Part shown: piece after piece, positions 8,408-16,352 of the stretch
Layout of the letters: every line of letters starts with the position of its first letter
Position numbering within the stretch: position 1 is the stretch's first letter
NCBI GenBank assembly: GCA_003134965.1
Contig: PLDA01000002.1
Location: 1,488,001-1,552,000, forward strand
Direction: 5' to 3'
Origin: Vulcanimicrobium winogradskyi
GTDB taxonomy: Bacteria > Vulcanimicrobiota > Vulcanimicrobiia > Vulcanimicrobiales > Vulcanimicrobiaceae
Length of the DNA: 64,000 nucleotides
Program-made: the position numbers and the translations under genes
Notes under the pieces: model-generated
Told to the model about the DNA's origin: nothing
The model's input: the letters and a program-made list of their open reading frames with translations, nothing else
Databases searched by the model: none

Positions 8408-8980
8408 TCAGGACGAGGACGATCCTGCCGTGTGATAGAGCGCGGCCGCGTCGGGCAGCGCGATGCGTTCGTCGGTCGGCACCCACTTCAAATTCGTGCC
8501 GAGCCGCTCGAAGGCGCGAATCGCGTCGCGAACGCGGGCGCCGCCGGACGAGCCGTCGGACGACGTGAAGTACCGCCACTGGTGCGGACAGCGCACGGTG
8601 ACTTTGTAGTAGAACGCATCGTTGGCGATGCCCCCGGCGGAGTGAAACTCAGACGCCGGCCGGTCGCAGAGGCCCAGGTCGTCGACGATTTGCTGGACAC
8701 GCCCGATCTCGGCACGGGCGCGGAACGTGCCCGGCTCAGTGACGGCTAAACCATGGGCGCGGGCGGTCCCGTCGGCGTCGTACCAAAGCCACCGGTGGAC
8801 GCCGGCAAACCCCCCGTCCTGACGGACGACGACCGTTAGCGGCATCGGCGCCCCGAAGGGGCCCGGACTGCCCTCGTGCAGCTCGGCCGGCGCAGCGGGC
8901 GCCGGCCCCTCAGCGACCGCCGGGCCGGTCAGGGTGAGCGTCGCGAACACCAGGACCGCGAGGGGAACGAACGTCCTCAT
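8408..8980 (-). CDS. Secreted protein of unknown function
   Basis: A 190-residue protein with a clear signal peptide: MRTFVPLAVLVFATLTLTGPAVAEG, cleavage expected after AVA. The mature part is a single small domain with beta-rich stretches (MPLTVVVRQDGGFAG, FYYKVTVRC) and two cysteines (in LGLCDRPA and VRCPHQW) that could pair in the periplasm. No enzyme motif is recognised. The ATG at 8980 lies only 68 bases from the mutase start on the other strand, so the two genes share a divergent promoter region. TAGACT immediately upstream of the ATG resembles a -10 element. Confidence 0.72.
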   Translation of the reverse strand: MRTFVPLAVLVFATLTLTGPAVAEGPAPAAPAELHEGSPGPFGAPMPLTVVVRQDGGFAGVHRWLWYDADGTARAHGLAVTEPGTFRARAEIGRVQQIVDDLGLCDRPASEFHSAGGIANDAFYYKVTVRCPHQWRYFTSSDGSSGGARVRDAIRAFERLGTNLKWVPTDERIALPDAAALYHTAGSSSS

Positions 8981-9047
8981 GACGCCCAGTCTAGCACCGT
9001 CGCCCCTCGGGAAGCGACGGGGAGCGTCGACCTCGAAGGAAGAGCTC

Positions 9048-10757
9048 GTGGCCAAGATGATCGATCGCGCGTCCGGGCTCGGGCCCGACGTCTCCCCCGA
9101 GTACCGCGAGCTCGTCGAGCGCTGGGAAGCGAAGGCCGAGCGCACCCCGCCGCGCAGCGGAAAAGGCTCCGGCGCGATCGACCGCACGATCTCGGACGTC
9201 CCGCTGAAGGCCGTCTACGGCCCGGACGACGTCGCCCACCTCGATGTTACCCGCGACCTGGGCGTCCCCGGCGAGTATCCGTACACGCGCGGGATCCACC
9301 CGACGATGTACCGCTCGCGGCTCTGGACGATGCGCCAGTTCGCCGGCTTCGGCAACGCCAAACAGACCAACGAGCGCTACCATTTCCTGCTCTCGCAGGG
9401 TCAGATGGGTCTCTCGGTCGCCTTCGACATGCCGACGCTGATGGGCTACGACTCCGACAGCCCGAAGTCACTCGGCGAAGTCGGGAAGTGCGGCGTCGCG
9501 ATCGACAGCGTGCGCGACATGGAGACGCTGTTCGCCGGCATCGACCTGGGCGCGATCACGACGTCGATGACGATCAACGGCCCGGCCGCGATCGCGCTCG
9601 CGCAGTACGTCGTCACCGCCGAGAACAAGGGAATCCCGCGCGCCAACCTGGGCGGCACGCTTCAAGCGGACATCCTCAAAGAGTACATCGCGCAGAAGGA
9701 ATGGATCTTCCCGCCGCGGCCCCACGTGCGGATCATCGTCGACATGATGGAGTTCTGCACCAAGCAGATGCCCAAGTGGAACACGATCTCCGTCTCGGGC
9801 TATCACATCCGCGAGGCCGGCTCGACCGCCGCGCAGGAGCTCGCGTTCACGCTCGCCGACGGGTTTGCGTACGTCGAAGCGGCGGTCGCGCGCGGGATGG
9901 ACGTCGACGAGTTCGCGCCGCGGCTCTCGTACTTCTTCAACTCGCACATCGATTTCTTCGAGGAGATCGCGAAGTTCCGCGCCGCGCGCCGCATCTACGC
10001 GCGCCACATGCGCGAGAAGTATCACGCAAAGGATCCGCGCTCGTGGCAGCTCCGCTTCCACACGCAGACGGCGGGTTGCAGCGCGACCGCTCAGCAGCCG
10101 GAGAACAACATCGTGCGCGTCTCGTTCGAGGCGATGGCCGCGGCGCTCGGTGGAACGCAGTCGCTGCACACCAACTCGATGGACGAAGTGCTGGCGCTCC
10201 CCAGTGAGAAGTCGGTCGAGATCGCGCTCCGCACCCAGCAGGTGCTGGCGTACGAGACCAACGTAACGAACGTCGTCGACCCGCTCGGCGGTGCGTACTT
10301 CGTCGAGGCGCTGACCGACGAGATGGAGCGGCAGGTCGAGCAGTACTTCGCGCAGATCGCCGATTTCGGCGGGATGGTCGAGGCCGTCGAGGCCGGTTTC
10401 CCGCAGCGCGAGATCGCCGACGCGTCGTACCGCTATCAGCGCTCGATCGAATCGGGCGAACGGGTGATCGTCGGAGTCAACGCCTTCGAGCGGCCCGACG
10501 AAACGCAGCCGGGCGACTTGCTCAAGATCGGCGCCGAGATCGAGCGCGGTCAGGCGCGCTCCGTGCAAGCGGTGCGCGGCAACCGCGACACCGCGGTGGT
10601 CGAAGCTTCGCTGGCCGCGCTCAAGCACGCCTGCGCCGGAAGCGACAACGTCATGCCCTACCTGATCGACTGCGTCAAAGCGGTCGCCACCGAGGGCGAG
10701 ATCGTCGATGCGATGGTCAGCGTCTACGGCCGTTACACCGAGAACACCCAGTTCTGA
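9048..10757 (+). CDS. Adenosylcobalamin-dependent acyl-CoA mutase, large (catalytic) subunit
   Basis: A 569-residue TIM-barrel subunit of the methylmalonyl-CoA mutase superfamily without its own B12 domain, as in the split archaeal/actinobacterial type and in 2-hydroxyisobutyryl-CoA mutase. Typical blocks are EYPYTRGIHPTMYRSRLW, GQMGLSVAFDMP, STAAQELAFTLADG and HTQTAGCSATAQQPENNIVR. GTG 9048 has an AGGAAGAG site at a good distance; ATG 9057 is an alternative. In classical methylmalonyl-CoA mutase the substrate-contacting Tyr lies in the RGxY motif; here that position is His (about residue 84), so substrate identity is uncertain. Its stop overlaps the ATG of the small subunit, so the pair is translationally coupled. 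Confidence 0.9.
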   Translation: MAKMIDRASGLGPDVSPEYRELVERWEAKAERTPPRSGKGSGAIDRTISDVPLKAVYGPDDVAHLDVTRDLGVPGEYPYTRGIHPTMYRSRLWTMRQFAGFGNAKQTNERYHFLLSQGQMGLSVAFDMPTLMGYDSDSPKSLGEVGKCGVAIDSVRDMETLFAGIDLGAITTSMTINGPAAIALAQYVVTAENKGIPRANLGGTLQADILKEYIAQKEWIFPPRPHVRIIVDMMEFCTKQMPKWNTISVSGYHIREAGSTAAQELAFTLADGFAYVEAAVARGMDVDEFAPRLSYFFNSHIDFFEEIAKFRAARRIYARHMREKYHAKDPRSWQLRFHTQTAGCSATAQQPENNIVRVSFEAMAAALGGTQSLHTNSMDEVLALPSEKSVEIALRTQQVLAYETNVTNVVDPLGGAYFVEALTDEMERQVEQYFAQIADFGGMVEAVEAGFPQREIADASYRYQRSIESGERVIVGVNAFERPDETQPGDLLKIGAEIERGQARSVQAVRGNRDTAVVEASLAALKHACAGSDNVMPYLIDCVKAVATEGEIVDAMVSVYGRYTENTQF

Positions 10758-11188
10758 TGCCGGCTACCAACGCACCGGCTCGGCCGCTGCGGGTCATCGT
10801 CGCGAAGGCGGGGCTCGACGGACACGACCGCGGCGCCAAGGTGATCGCCCGCGCGCTGCGCGATGCCGGTATGGAGGTGATCTACACCGGTCTCTTCCAG
10901 GCGCCCGAGCAGATCGTCCAGACGGCGATCCAGGAAGACGCCGACGGGATCGGGCTCTCGATCCTCTCGGGCGCGCACATGACGCTCTTCCCGCTGGTCG
11001 TCGAGCAGCTGAAGGAGCAGGGCGCGGAGGACATCGTGTTCTTCGGCGGCGGTACGATCCCGGCCGACGACGCCGCGGAGCTCAAGCGCCGGGGCGTGCG
11101 CGAGATCTTCACGCCGGGCGCACCGCTCTCGGAGATCATCGCGTTCGTCGAGCGCGAGTGCGGCAAACGACGCGAAACCGTCGGCTAG
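10757..11188 (+). CDS. Adenosylcobalamin-dependent mutase, small B12-binding subunit
   Basis: A 143-residue Rossmann-like cobalamin-binding subunit. The base-off/His-on signature is present: DGHDRG (DxHxxG) near residue 22, SILSG near residue 74 and the GGGTIP motif near residue 95. It pairs with the large subunit encoded immediately upstream, whose TGA overlaps this ATG (TGATG). Together with the MeaB-type GTPase it makes a complete split B12 mutase system, normally used in propionate/methylmalonyl-CoA or branched acyl-CoA metabolism. The length fits known small subunits (about 135-145 residues). Confidence 0.92.
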   Translation: MPATNAPARPLRVIVAKAGLDGHDRGAKVIARALRDAGMEVIYTGLFQAPEQIVQTAIQEDADGIGLSILSGAHMTLFPLVVEQLKEQGAEDIVFFGGGTIPADDAAELKRRGVREIFTPGAPLSEIIAFVERECGKRRETVG

Positions 11189-11189
11189 C

Positions 11190-12677
11190 ATGAGCGCTTC
11201 CCCCAACGATGCGAGGCGCGTGCGAACGCGCGTCGCACCGTCTCCCACGGGCGATCCGCACGTCGGTACGGCCTATGTTGCGCTGGTGAACTACTGCTTC
11301 GCGAAGCAGCACGGCGGCGATTTTCTGCTGCGCATCGAGGACACCGATCAGGCGCGCTCGACGCCCGAGTCCGAGCAGGCGATCCTCGCGGCGCTGCGCT
11401 GGACCGGCCTCTCGTGGGACGAAGGTCCGGACGTCGGCGGCCCGCACGGACCGTACCGCCAGAGCGAACGCTCGAAGATCTACAAGCGCTACGCCGACGA
11501 GCTCCTCGAAAAGGGGCACGCGTTCCGGTGTTTCTGCACGCCCGAACGGCTCGACGCGATGCGTGCCGCGCAACGCGCGGCCGGAACGCAGCAGAAGTAC
11601 GACGGGCTCTGCGCCGGAATCGGGGCCGAAGAGTCGGCGCGGCGCGCGGCGGCCGGCGAGCCGTACGTCGTCCGGATGAAGATTCCCGCGACCGGGGTGT
11701 GCGTCGTCAACGACGTCGCGCGCGGACCGGTACCGTTCGACTACTCGAGCGTCGACATGCAAGTGCTGCTCAAGTCCGACGGGCTGCCGACGTATCATCT
11801 CGCCAACGTCGTCGACGATCATCTCATGGAGATCACCCATGTGATCCGCGGCGAAGAATGGATGTCGTCGGCTCCGAAGCATCTGCTGCTCTACGAGTAC
11901 TTCGGCTGGGAGCCGCCGGTGCTGATGCACCTGCCGCTGCTGCGGAATCCCGACAAGTCGAAGCTCAGCAAACGCAAGAATCCGACCGGGATCCTATTCT
12001 ATCAGCGGATGGGCTACTTGCCGGAGGCGCTGCTGAACTTTCTGGGGCTGCTGCTCGCCCCGGCGCCGGAAGGGCAGGAGATCTTCGGCGTGGACGATCT
12101 CACGAAGCGGCTCGACCTCGCGAAGATCTCGCTCGGCGGTCCGGTGTTCGACGTCGCCAAACTCGATTGGCTCAACGGTCAGTATCTGCGCGCGATCTCG
12201 ACCGAGGAACTGTTGGAGCGCACGCTCGCATGGGGCTTCGACCGCGCGCGCGTCGCGCGCATCGCCTCGCTCGCGAAGTCGCGCGTCGAGCGGCTCAGCG
12301 ACCTCGTGCCGAGCACGGCCTACCTGTTCGCCGGGTGCGTCGCGGTGACGAAGGAGTCGTTCGCCGGGACGAAGCTTCCCGTCGACGAGATTCGCAAGGC
12401 GCTGGCCCTCGCGATGTGGCGCCTCGACGCGGAGCGGACCTTCGACATGGCCGCCGTGGAGCGGGTCCTCAAGGGCGTCGGCGAGACGCTCGGCGTGAAG
12501 TTCCGCGACCTCTCGAGGGTGTACTACGTCGCGATGACCGGGAGTGCGACGGCGCTGCCGCTGTTCGATTCGATGGAACTGCTCGGGCGCGACATCGTCC
12601 GTGAGCGCTTGCGGGTCGCGCTCGAAGCGCTCGGCGGCGTGACGGCGAAGGAGCAGAAGGAATGGGGGCATTCATGA
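11190..12677 (+). CDS. gltX: Glutamyl-tRNA synthetase
   Basis: A class I aminoacyl-tRNA synthetase of 495 residues. It contains the HIGH-type motif in APSPTGDPHVGTAYVALVN, the glutamate-binding RIEDTDQARS, an insertion with FRCFCTPERLD, and the KMSKS-type loop DKSKLSKRKN, followed by the helical anticodon-binding domain. It charges tRNA-Glu (and possibly tRNA-Gln if the cell uses the GatCAB route, which is not visible here). ATG 11190 follows the mutase small subunit by one base, so it is probably in the same transcript. Its TGA overlaps the ATG of glmU. Confidence 0.96.
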   Translation: MSASPNDARRVRTRVAPSPTGDPHVGTAYVALVNYCFAKQHGGDFLLRIEDTDQARSTPESEQAILAALRWTGLSWDEGPDVGGPHGPYRQSERSKIYKRYADELLEKGHAFRCFCTPERLDAMRAAQRAAGTQQKYDGLCAGIGAEESARRAAAGEPYVVRMKIPATGVCVVNDVARGPVPFDYSSVDMQVLLKSDGLPTYHLANVVDDHLMEITHVIRGEEWMSSAPKHLLLYEYFGWEPPVLMHLPLLRNPDKSKLSKRKNPTGILFYQRMGYLPEALLNFLGLLLAPAPEGQEIFGVDDLTKRLDLAKISLGGPVFDVAKLDWLNGQYLRAISTEELLERTLAWGFDRARVARIASLAKSRVERLSDLVPSTAYLFAGCVAVTKESFAGTKLPVDEIRKALALAMWRLDAERTFDMAAVERVLKGVGETLGVKFRDLSRVYYVAMTGSATALPLFDSMELLGRDIVRERLRVALEALGGVTAKEQKEWGHS

Positions 12678-14050
12678 ACGTCGCGAGCGCACGGGCGATC
12701 GTCCTCGCGGCCGGCAAGGGAACGCGCATGAAGTCGGCGCGCCCGAAGGTGCTCCATGAGCTCTGCGGCCGGCCGATGCTGTGGTGGGTGCTGGAAGCGC
12801 TGCGCGCGACGGGTGTTGACGAGATCATCGTCGTCACGAACTCCGAGCTCGACCCGCTGCTCGAGCCGTTCGGGGTGCGCACGGTCGTGCAGGCGGAGCA
12901 GCTGGGCACGGGTCACGCCGTGCGGATCGCGCTCGAGAGCATCGAACCCCGCGGCGGCTTCGTCGTCGTCGCGTACGGCGACATGCCGCTGGTCGACCGG
13001 GCGATCTTCGAGGACGTGCAGGCTGCGGTCGATGCCGGCGAGGGCACGCCGCTCGCGCTGGTCACCGCGCGGATGCCGCTGCCCTCGGCGTTCGGCCGTA
13101 TCGTGCGCACGCCGTCGCCGGGTGGTGAGCACGCGATCGTCGAGCGCATCGTCGAAGCCAAGGACTGTACCCCGGCGCAGCTCGGAATCGACGAGATGAA
13201 CGCCGGGATATATGCCTTCGGCGAGGGCGCGCTGCGCGAGGTGATCGCGCGCGTCGGGAACGACAACGCGCAGGGCGAGTACTATCTGACCGACACCGTC
13301 GAGCTGCTGATCGCCGCCGGCCAGCGCGTCGTCGCAGTGCCGGTCGCCGACTATCGCAGCGTGCTCGGCGTCAACGACCGCGTCGAGCTTGCCGAGGCGC
13401 GCGCGATTCTCAACCGGCGGCTGTGCGAGCAGCACATGCGCGCCGGCGTCACCATCGTCGATCCCGCCACCACCTACCTCGTGCCCGGGCTCGTCATCGG
13501 CGCGGACACGACGATCCTGCCCGGCACGACGATCGCCGGGGCGACGCGCATCGGCGCGCGCTGCCGCATCGGGCCGCACAGCCGGCTCGACGGTGCGATG
13601 CTCGCCGACGACGTGACCGTCACCGAGAGCGTAGTCGTCGACTCGATGCTCGGCGAGCGCGTGTGGCTCGGCCCGTTCGCGCACGTGCGCGGCGGCGCGG
13701 AGCTCGGTGCCGACGTGCGCATCGGCAACTTCGTCGAGGTGAAGAAGTCCGATCTCGCCGAGGGCGTCAAGGCGAACCACCTCGCCTACATCGGCGACTC
13801 GACGGTCGGTCCGCGCTCGAACATCGGTGCCGGGACGATCACCGCGAACTTCGACGGCGTGAAGAAGAACCGTACCGAGATCGGCGCCGACGTGAAGATC
13901 GGCTCGAACAACACGCTGGTCGCACCGGTCACGATCGGCGACAATGTCGTCACGGGCGCCGGGACGGTGGTGATCCGCGATGCCGAACCGGGCGACAAGC
14001 TGGTCGGGAATCCCGCTCGTTCGATCGCGAAAAAAACCACCGATACCTGA
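12674..14050 (+). CDS. glmU: Bifunctional UDP-GlcNAc pyrophosphorylase / glucosamine-1-phosphate acetyltransferase
   Basis: A 458-residue GlmU. The N-terminal nucleotidyltransferase domain has the LAAGKGTRMKS signature, the EQLGTGHAV uridine-binding block and YGDMPLV. The C-terminal half is a left-handed beta-helix of hexapeptide repeats (from about ATTYLVPGLVIGADTTI), including the NHLAYIGDS acetyl-CoA/active-site His motif. It makes UDP-N-acetylglucosamine for peptidoglycan and other envelope glycans. ATG 12674 overlaps the gltX stop (ATGA); ATG 12662 upstream is less likely. It is followed by a hairpin. Confidence 0.95.
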   Translation: MNVASARAIVLAAGKGTRMKSARPKVLHELCGRPMLWWVLEALRATGVDEIIVVTNSELDPLLEPFGVRTVVQAEQLGTGHAVRIALESIEPRGGFVVVAYGDMPLVDRAIFEDVQAAVDAGEGTPLALVTARMPLPSAFGRIVRTPSPGGEHAIVERIVEAKDCTPAQLGIDEMNAGIYAFGEGALREVIARVGNDNAQGEYYLTDTVELLIAAGQRVVAVPVADYRSVLGVNDRVELAEARAILNRRLCEQHMRAGVTIVDPATTYLVPGLVIGADTTILPGTTIAGATRIGARCRIGPHSRLDGAMLADDVTVTESVVVDSMLGERVWLGPFAHVRGGAELGADVRIGNFVEVKKSDLAEGVKANHLAYIGDSTVGPRSNIGAGTITANFDGVKKNRTEIGADVKIGSNNTLVAPVTIGDNVVTGAGTVVIRDAEPGDKLVGNPARSIAKKTTDT

Positions 14051-14061
14051 CCGGCCCCAAA

Positions 14062-14080
14062 GGAAGCGGTCGCCGCTTCC
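14062..14080 (+). terminator. Hairpin after glmU
   Basis: GGAAGCGG (14062-14069), loop TCG, CCGCTTCC (14073-14080): a perfect 8-bp GC-rich stem 12 bases after the glmU stop. No T-run follows, so it may be a weak or factor-assisted terminator. Confidence 0.45.
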
Positions 14081-14121
14081 CCGGAATCTCCGCTACCGGC
14101 CAGTCCGGTGGGAGGTTTGCC

Positions 14122-14769
14122 GTGGAGCGTTCTTCTGGCCCCGATCTCGTCGCGCGTGTCGCGCGGCTCGAGTCGTCCAGCCGCCGGGATCGTGCGATCG
14201 TCCTCGCCGTCGCGTTATTGGCGCTCGCGACCGCACAGGCGCCGGGTCCTGGGTCGACGCCGGTCGTGATCCGCGATAGCTCGGGCAGCAGCGCGACGCT
14301 GACCGGAAAGGGCCTCACCGTACGCGACGCCGCGGGGCACGAGCGTGCCTTCATCGGGATCGACGCGGACAATCGTCCGTCGGTCGATCTCGGGGACTCG
14401 ACCGGCCGGCTGCGCGAATCGATGTACCTGCTGAACGAGTTGCCGGTGCTGCGACAGTTCGATACTGCCGGGAAACGGCGCGCGGAGATTCGGCTCGACG
14501 CGAGCAACGACGGCGAGCTGCTGCTCAACGACGCAAACGAGAAGCTGCGGCTCGCGCTCTTCCGCACCAGCGGCGGCGATCCGCAGCTCGGCCTGTACGG
14601 GAGCGACGAGAAGCTGCGAGCGTACTTCGCCACCGACGACGACTCGCCGTACCTGGTGATGCGCGACAACGCCGGGACGACCCGCATCTACGCCGGCGGC
14701 TACAAGGACGGCACGATCGGCCTCGACATCCGCAACGCATCCAACACCGTGCTGTGGAAGGCGCCGTGA
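14122..14769 (+). CDS. Membrane-anchored protein of unknown function, tandem paralogue 1
   Basis: A 215-residue protein. GTG 14122 follows GGGAGG at an ideal distance. The N terminus is a charged helix (VARVARLESSSRRDR), then a single hydrophobic segment (AIVLAVALLALATAQ), so a type II membrane anchor or uncleaved signal is likely. The rest is beta-rich and repetitive (VVIRDSSGSSATL, LTVRDAAGHERAF, RAEIRLDASNDGELLL, AYFATDDDSPYLVMRDNAG). The next gene is a clear paralogue with the same order of segments. No known family is recognised. Its last codons overlap the start of the paralogue, so the two are co-translated. Confidence 0.75.
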   Translation: MERSSGPDLVARVARLESSSRRDRAIVLAVALLALATAQAPGPGSTPVVIRDSSGSSATLTGKGLTVRDAAGHERAFIGIDADNRPSVDLGDSTGRLRESMYLLNELPVLRQFDTAGKRRAEIRLDASNDGELLLNDANEKLRLALFRTSGGDPQLGLYGSDEKLRAYFATDDDSPYLVMRDNAGTTRIYAGGYKDGTIGLDIRNASNTVLWKAP

Positions 14770-15401
14770 GCGAGAGCGCGCTCACCGAGCGCATCGCACG
14801 GCTTGAACGCACCGCGCGCCGCGACCGAATCCTCGCGCTCGGCGCGCTCGCGCTGGCGCTGGCTACCGCGCAAGCGCCGGCGGCGACCCCGCTGGTCGTT
14901 CGCGACGCCGGCGGCGGCACCGCGACGCTCTCGGCGACGGGGCTCGCGGTCCGCGACGGTGCGCGCACCCTGCGCAACGTGATCGGGCTCGACAAGGACC
15001 TGTACCCCTCGCTCGATTTGTACGACTCCACCGGCGCGATTCGGCAGTCGATGTATCTGCTGACCGACCGTCCCGTGCTGCGGCAGTTCGACAAGGCGGG
15101 AAAACGGCGCGCAGAGATGTTCCTCGCATCCGACACGCAGAACGGCGAGTTCGTCATCCGCGACGCGAGCGACGTGACGCGCGCTGCGGCGTTCATCGGA
15201 ACCAAGGGACTCCCGGAAGCTGCGTTCTACGGAACCGACGGCCAGGTCCGCGCGTACCTCTCCACCGACGACGTCTCGCCCTACCTCGTGATGAAGGACA
15301 AGGCCGGCAACTCGCGCGTCGTGATGGGCGGCTATGCGTCGGGGCGGATGGGAATGGACGTGCGTAACGCCGCCGGAACGGCGGTCTGGTCGAAGCCGTA
15401 G
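14766..15401 (+). CDS. Membrane-anchored protein of unknown function, tandem paralogue 2
   Basis: A 211-residue protein starting at GTG 14766, which overlaps the TGA of the preceding gene. It repeats the preceding gene's plan: RIARLERTARRDR, then a hydrophobic ALGALALALATAQAP anchor, VVRDAGGGTATL, SMYLL..RPVLRQFD, GKRRAE, YLSTDDVSPYLVMKDKAG and a terminal VRNAAGTAVW. The shared PVLRQFD/GKRRAE and LVMxDxAG segments show a tandem duplication followed by divergence. The duplicated beta-rich body resembles surface or envelope-associated repeats, but no function can be assigned. Confidence 0.75.
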   Translation: MSESALTERIARLERTARRDRILALGALALALATAQAPAATPLVVRDAGGGTATLSATGLAVRDGARTLRNVIGLDKDLYPSLDLYDSTGAIRQSMYLLTDRPVLRQFDKAGKRRAEMFLASDTQNGEFVIRDASDVTRAAAFIGTKGLPEAAFYGTDGQVRAYLSTDDVSPYLVMKDKAGNSRVVMGGYASGRMGMDVRNAAGTAVWSKP

Positions 15402-15413
15402 AGGGAGGAAACC

Positions 15414-15428
15414 CGGCTCGGCGAGCCG
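15414..15428. promoter_or_regulatory. Small inverted repeat upstream of puuE
   Basis: CGGCTC (15414-15419), GGC, GAGCCG (15423-15428): a perfect 6-bp inverted repeat in the 39-bp gap between the paralogue pair and puuE. It could be an operator for the purine genes or a short terminator (TCTCTCTC follows). The same sequence would have to recur upstream of uraD or the xanthine dehydrogenase genes to support an operator role; I did not find it there. Confidence 0.3.
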
Positions 15429-15440
15429 TCTCTCTCGGCA

Positions 15441-16352
15441 ATGGAGCAGCATCCGCGCGACTTTGTCGGCTACGGGGCAACGCCGCCCGATCCGAAGTGG
15501 CCGGGCGGCGCGCGCCTCGCCGTGCAGATCGTGATGAACTACGAGGAAGGCTCGGAGTACGCGATCGGCGAGGGCGACGAGTCCTCCGAGATGTACCTGA
15601 CCGAAGTCCCGGGCGCAACGCTGGGACCGGGGAAGCGCGACCTGATCGTCGAGTCGGTCTACGAGTACGGCAGCCGCGCCGGCTTCTGGCGGCTGATGCG
15701 GATGTTCCACGAGCGCGACCTTCCGATCACCGTGTTCGGTGCGGCGCTGGCCCTCGAACGGAATCCGCAGGCCGCAGCCGCGATCCGCGAAGCGGGCTAC
15801 GAGGTCTGCTCGCACGGCTGGCGCTGGATCGGCTTCCAGAACATGGCTGAGGACGAAGAGCGCGCGCAGATGAAGCGCGCGGTCGAGTCGATCGCGCGCA
15901 CGACCGGGACGCGCCCGTACGGGTGGTACTGCCGCTACGCGCCGTCGGTCAACACGCGCCGGCTCGTCGTCGAAGAGGGCGGATTTCTGTACGACTCCGA
16001 CGCGTACAACGACGACCTGCCGTACTGGACGCGCGTGGACGGCAAGCCGCACCTCGTGATCCCGTACACGCTCGACAACAACGACATGAAGTTCTCAGTC
16101 GCGCCCGGCTTCACGTCGGGCGAGGGGTTCTTCCACTACTTGAAGGATGCGTTCGATGTCCTCTACCGCGAGGGGAAGACCACGCCGAAGATGATGTCGG
16201 TCGGACTGCACACGCGCTTGGCCGGGCGGCCGGGCCGCGCCGCCGCGCTCGAGCGTTTCCTCGACCACATGATGTCGTTCGAAGACGTGTGGATCTGCCG
16301 GCGCATCGACATCGCGCGCCACTGGATCGCCACCCATCCGGCACAGACCTGA
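15441..16352 (+). CDS. puuE: Allantoinase, PuuE type (polysaccharide-deacetylase fold)
   Basis: A 303-residue member of the NodB/polysaccharide deacetylase superfamily of the PuuE type: RDFVGYGATPPDPKWPGGARLAVQIVMNYEEGSE at the N terminus, then CSHGWRWIG, YGWYCRYAPS, and DNNDMKF. PuuE opens the allantoin ring to allantoate without the metal centre of classical amidohydrolase allantoinases. The length matches the family. The identity is reinforced by its neighbours, which encode most of the urate-to-allantoate route. It is first in a tightly packed plus-strand operon: its TGA overlaps the ATG of the adenine deaminase. Confidence 0.92.
   Translation: MEQHPRDFVGYGATPPDPKWPGGARLAVQIVMNYEEGSEYAIGEGDESSEMYLTEVPGATLGPGKRDLIVESVYEYGSRAGFWRLMRMFHERDLPITVFGAALALERNPQAAAAIREAGYEVCSHGWRWIGFQNMAEDEERAQMKRAVESIARTTGTRPYGWYCRYAPSVNTRRLVVEEGGFLYDSDAYNDDLPYWTRVDGKPHLVIPYTLDNNDMKFSVAPGFTSGEGFFHYLKDAFDVLYREGKTTPKMMSVGLHTRLAGRPGRAAALERFLDHMMSFEDVWICRRIDIARHWIATHPAQT

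Noticed and set aside
9468..10628. Minus-strand ORF of 386 codons within the mutase large subunit
   Set aside because: No recognisable motif and directly antisense to the mutase; typical shadow of GC-rich coding DNA.
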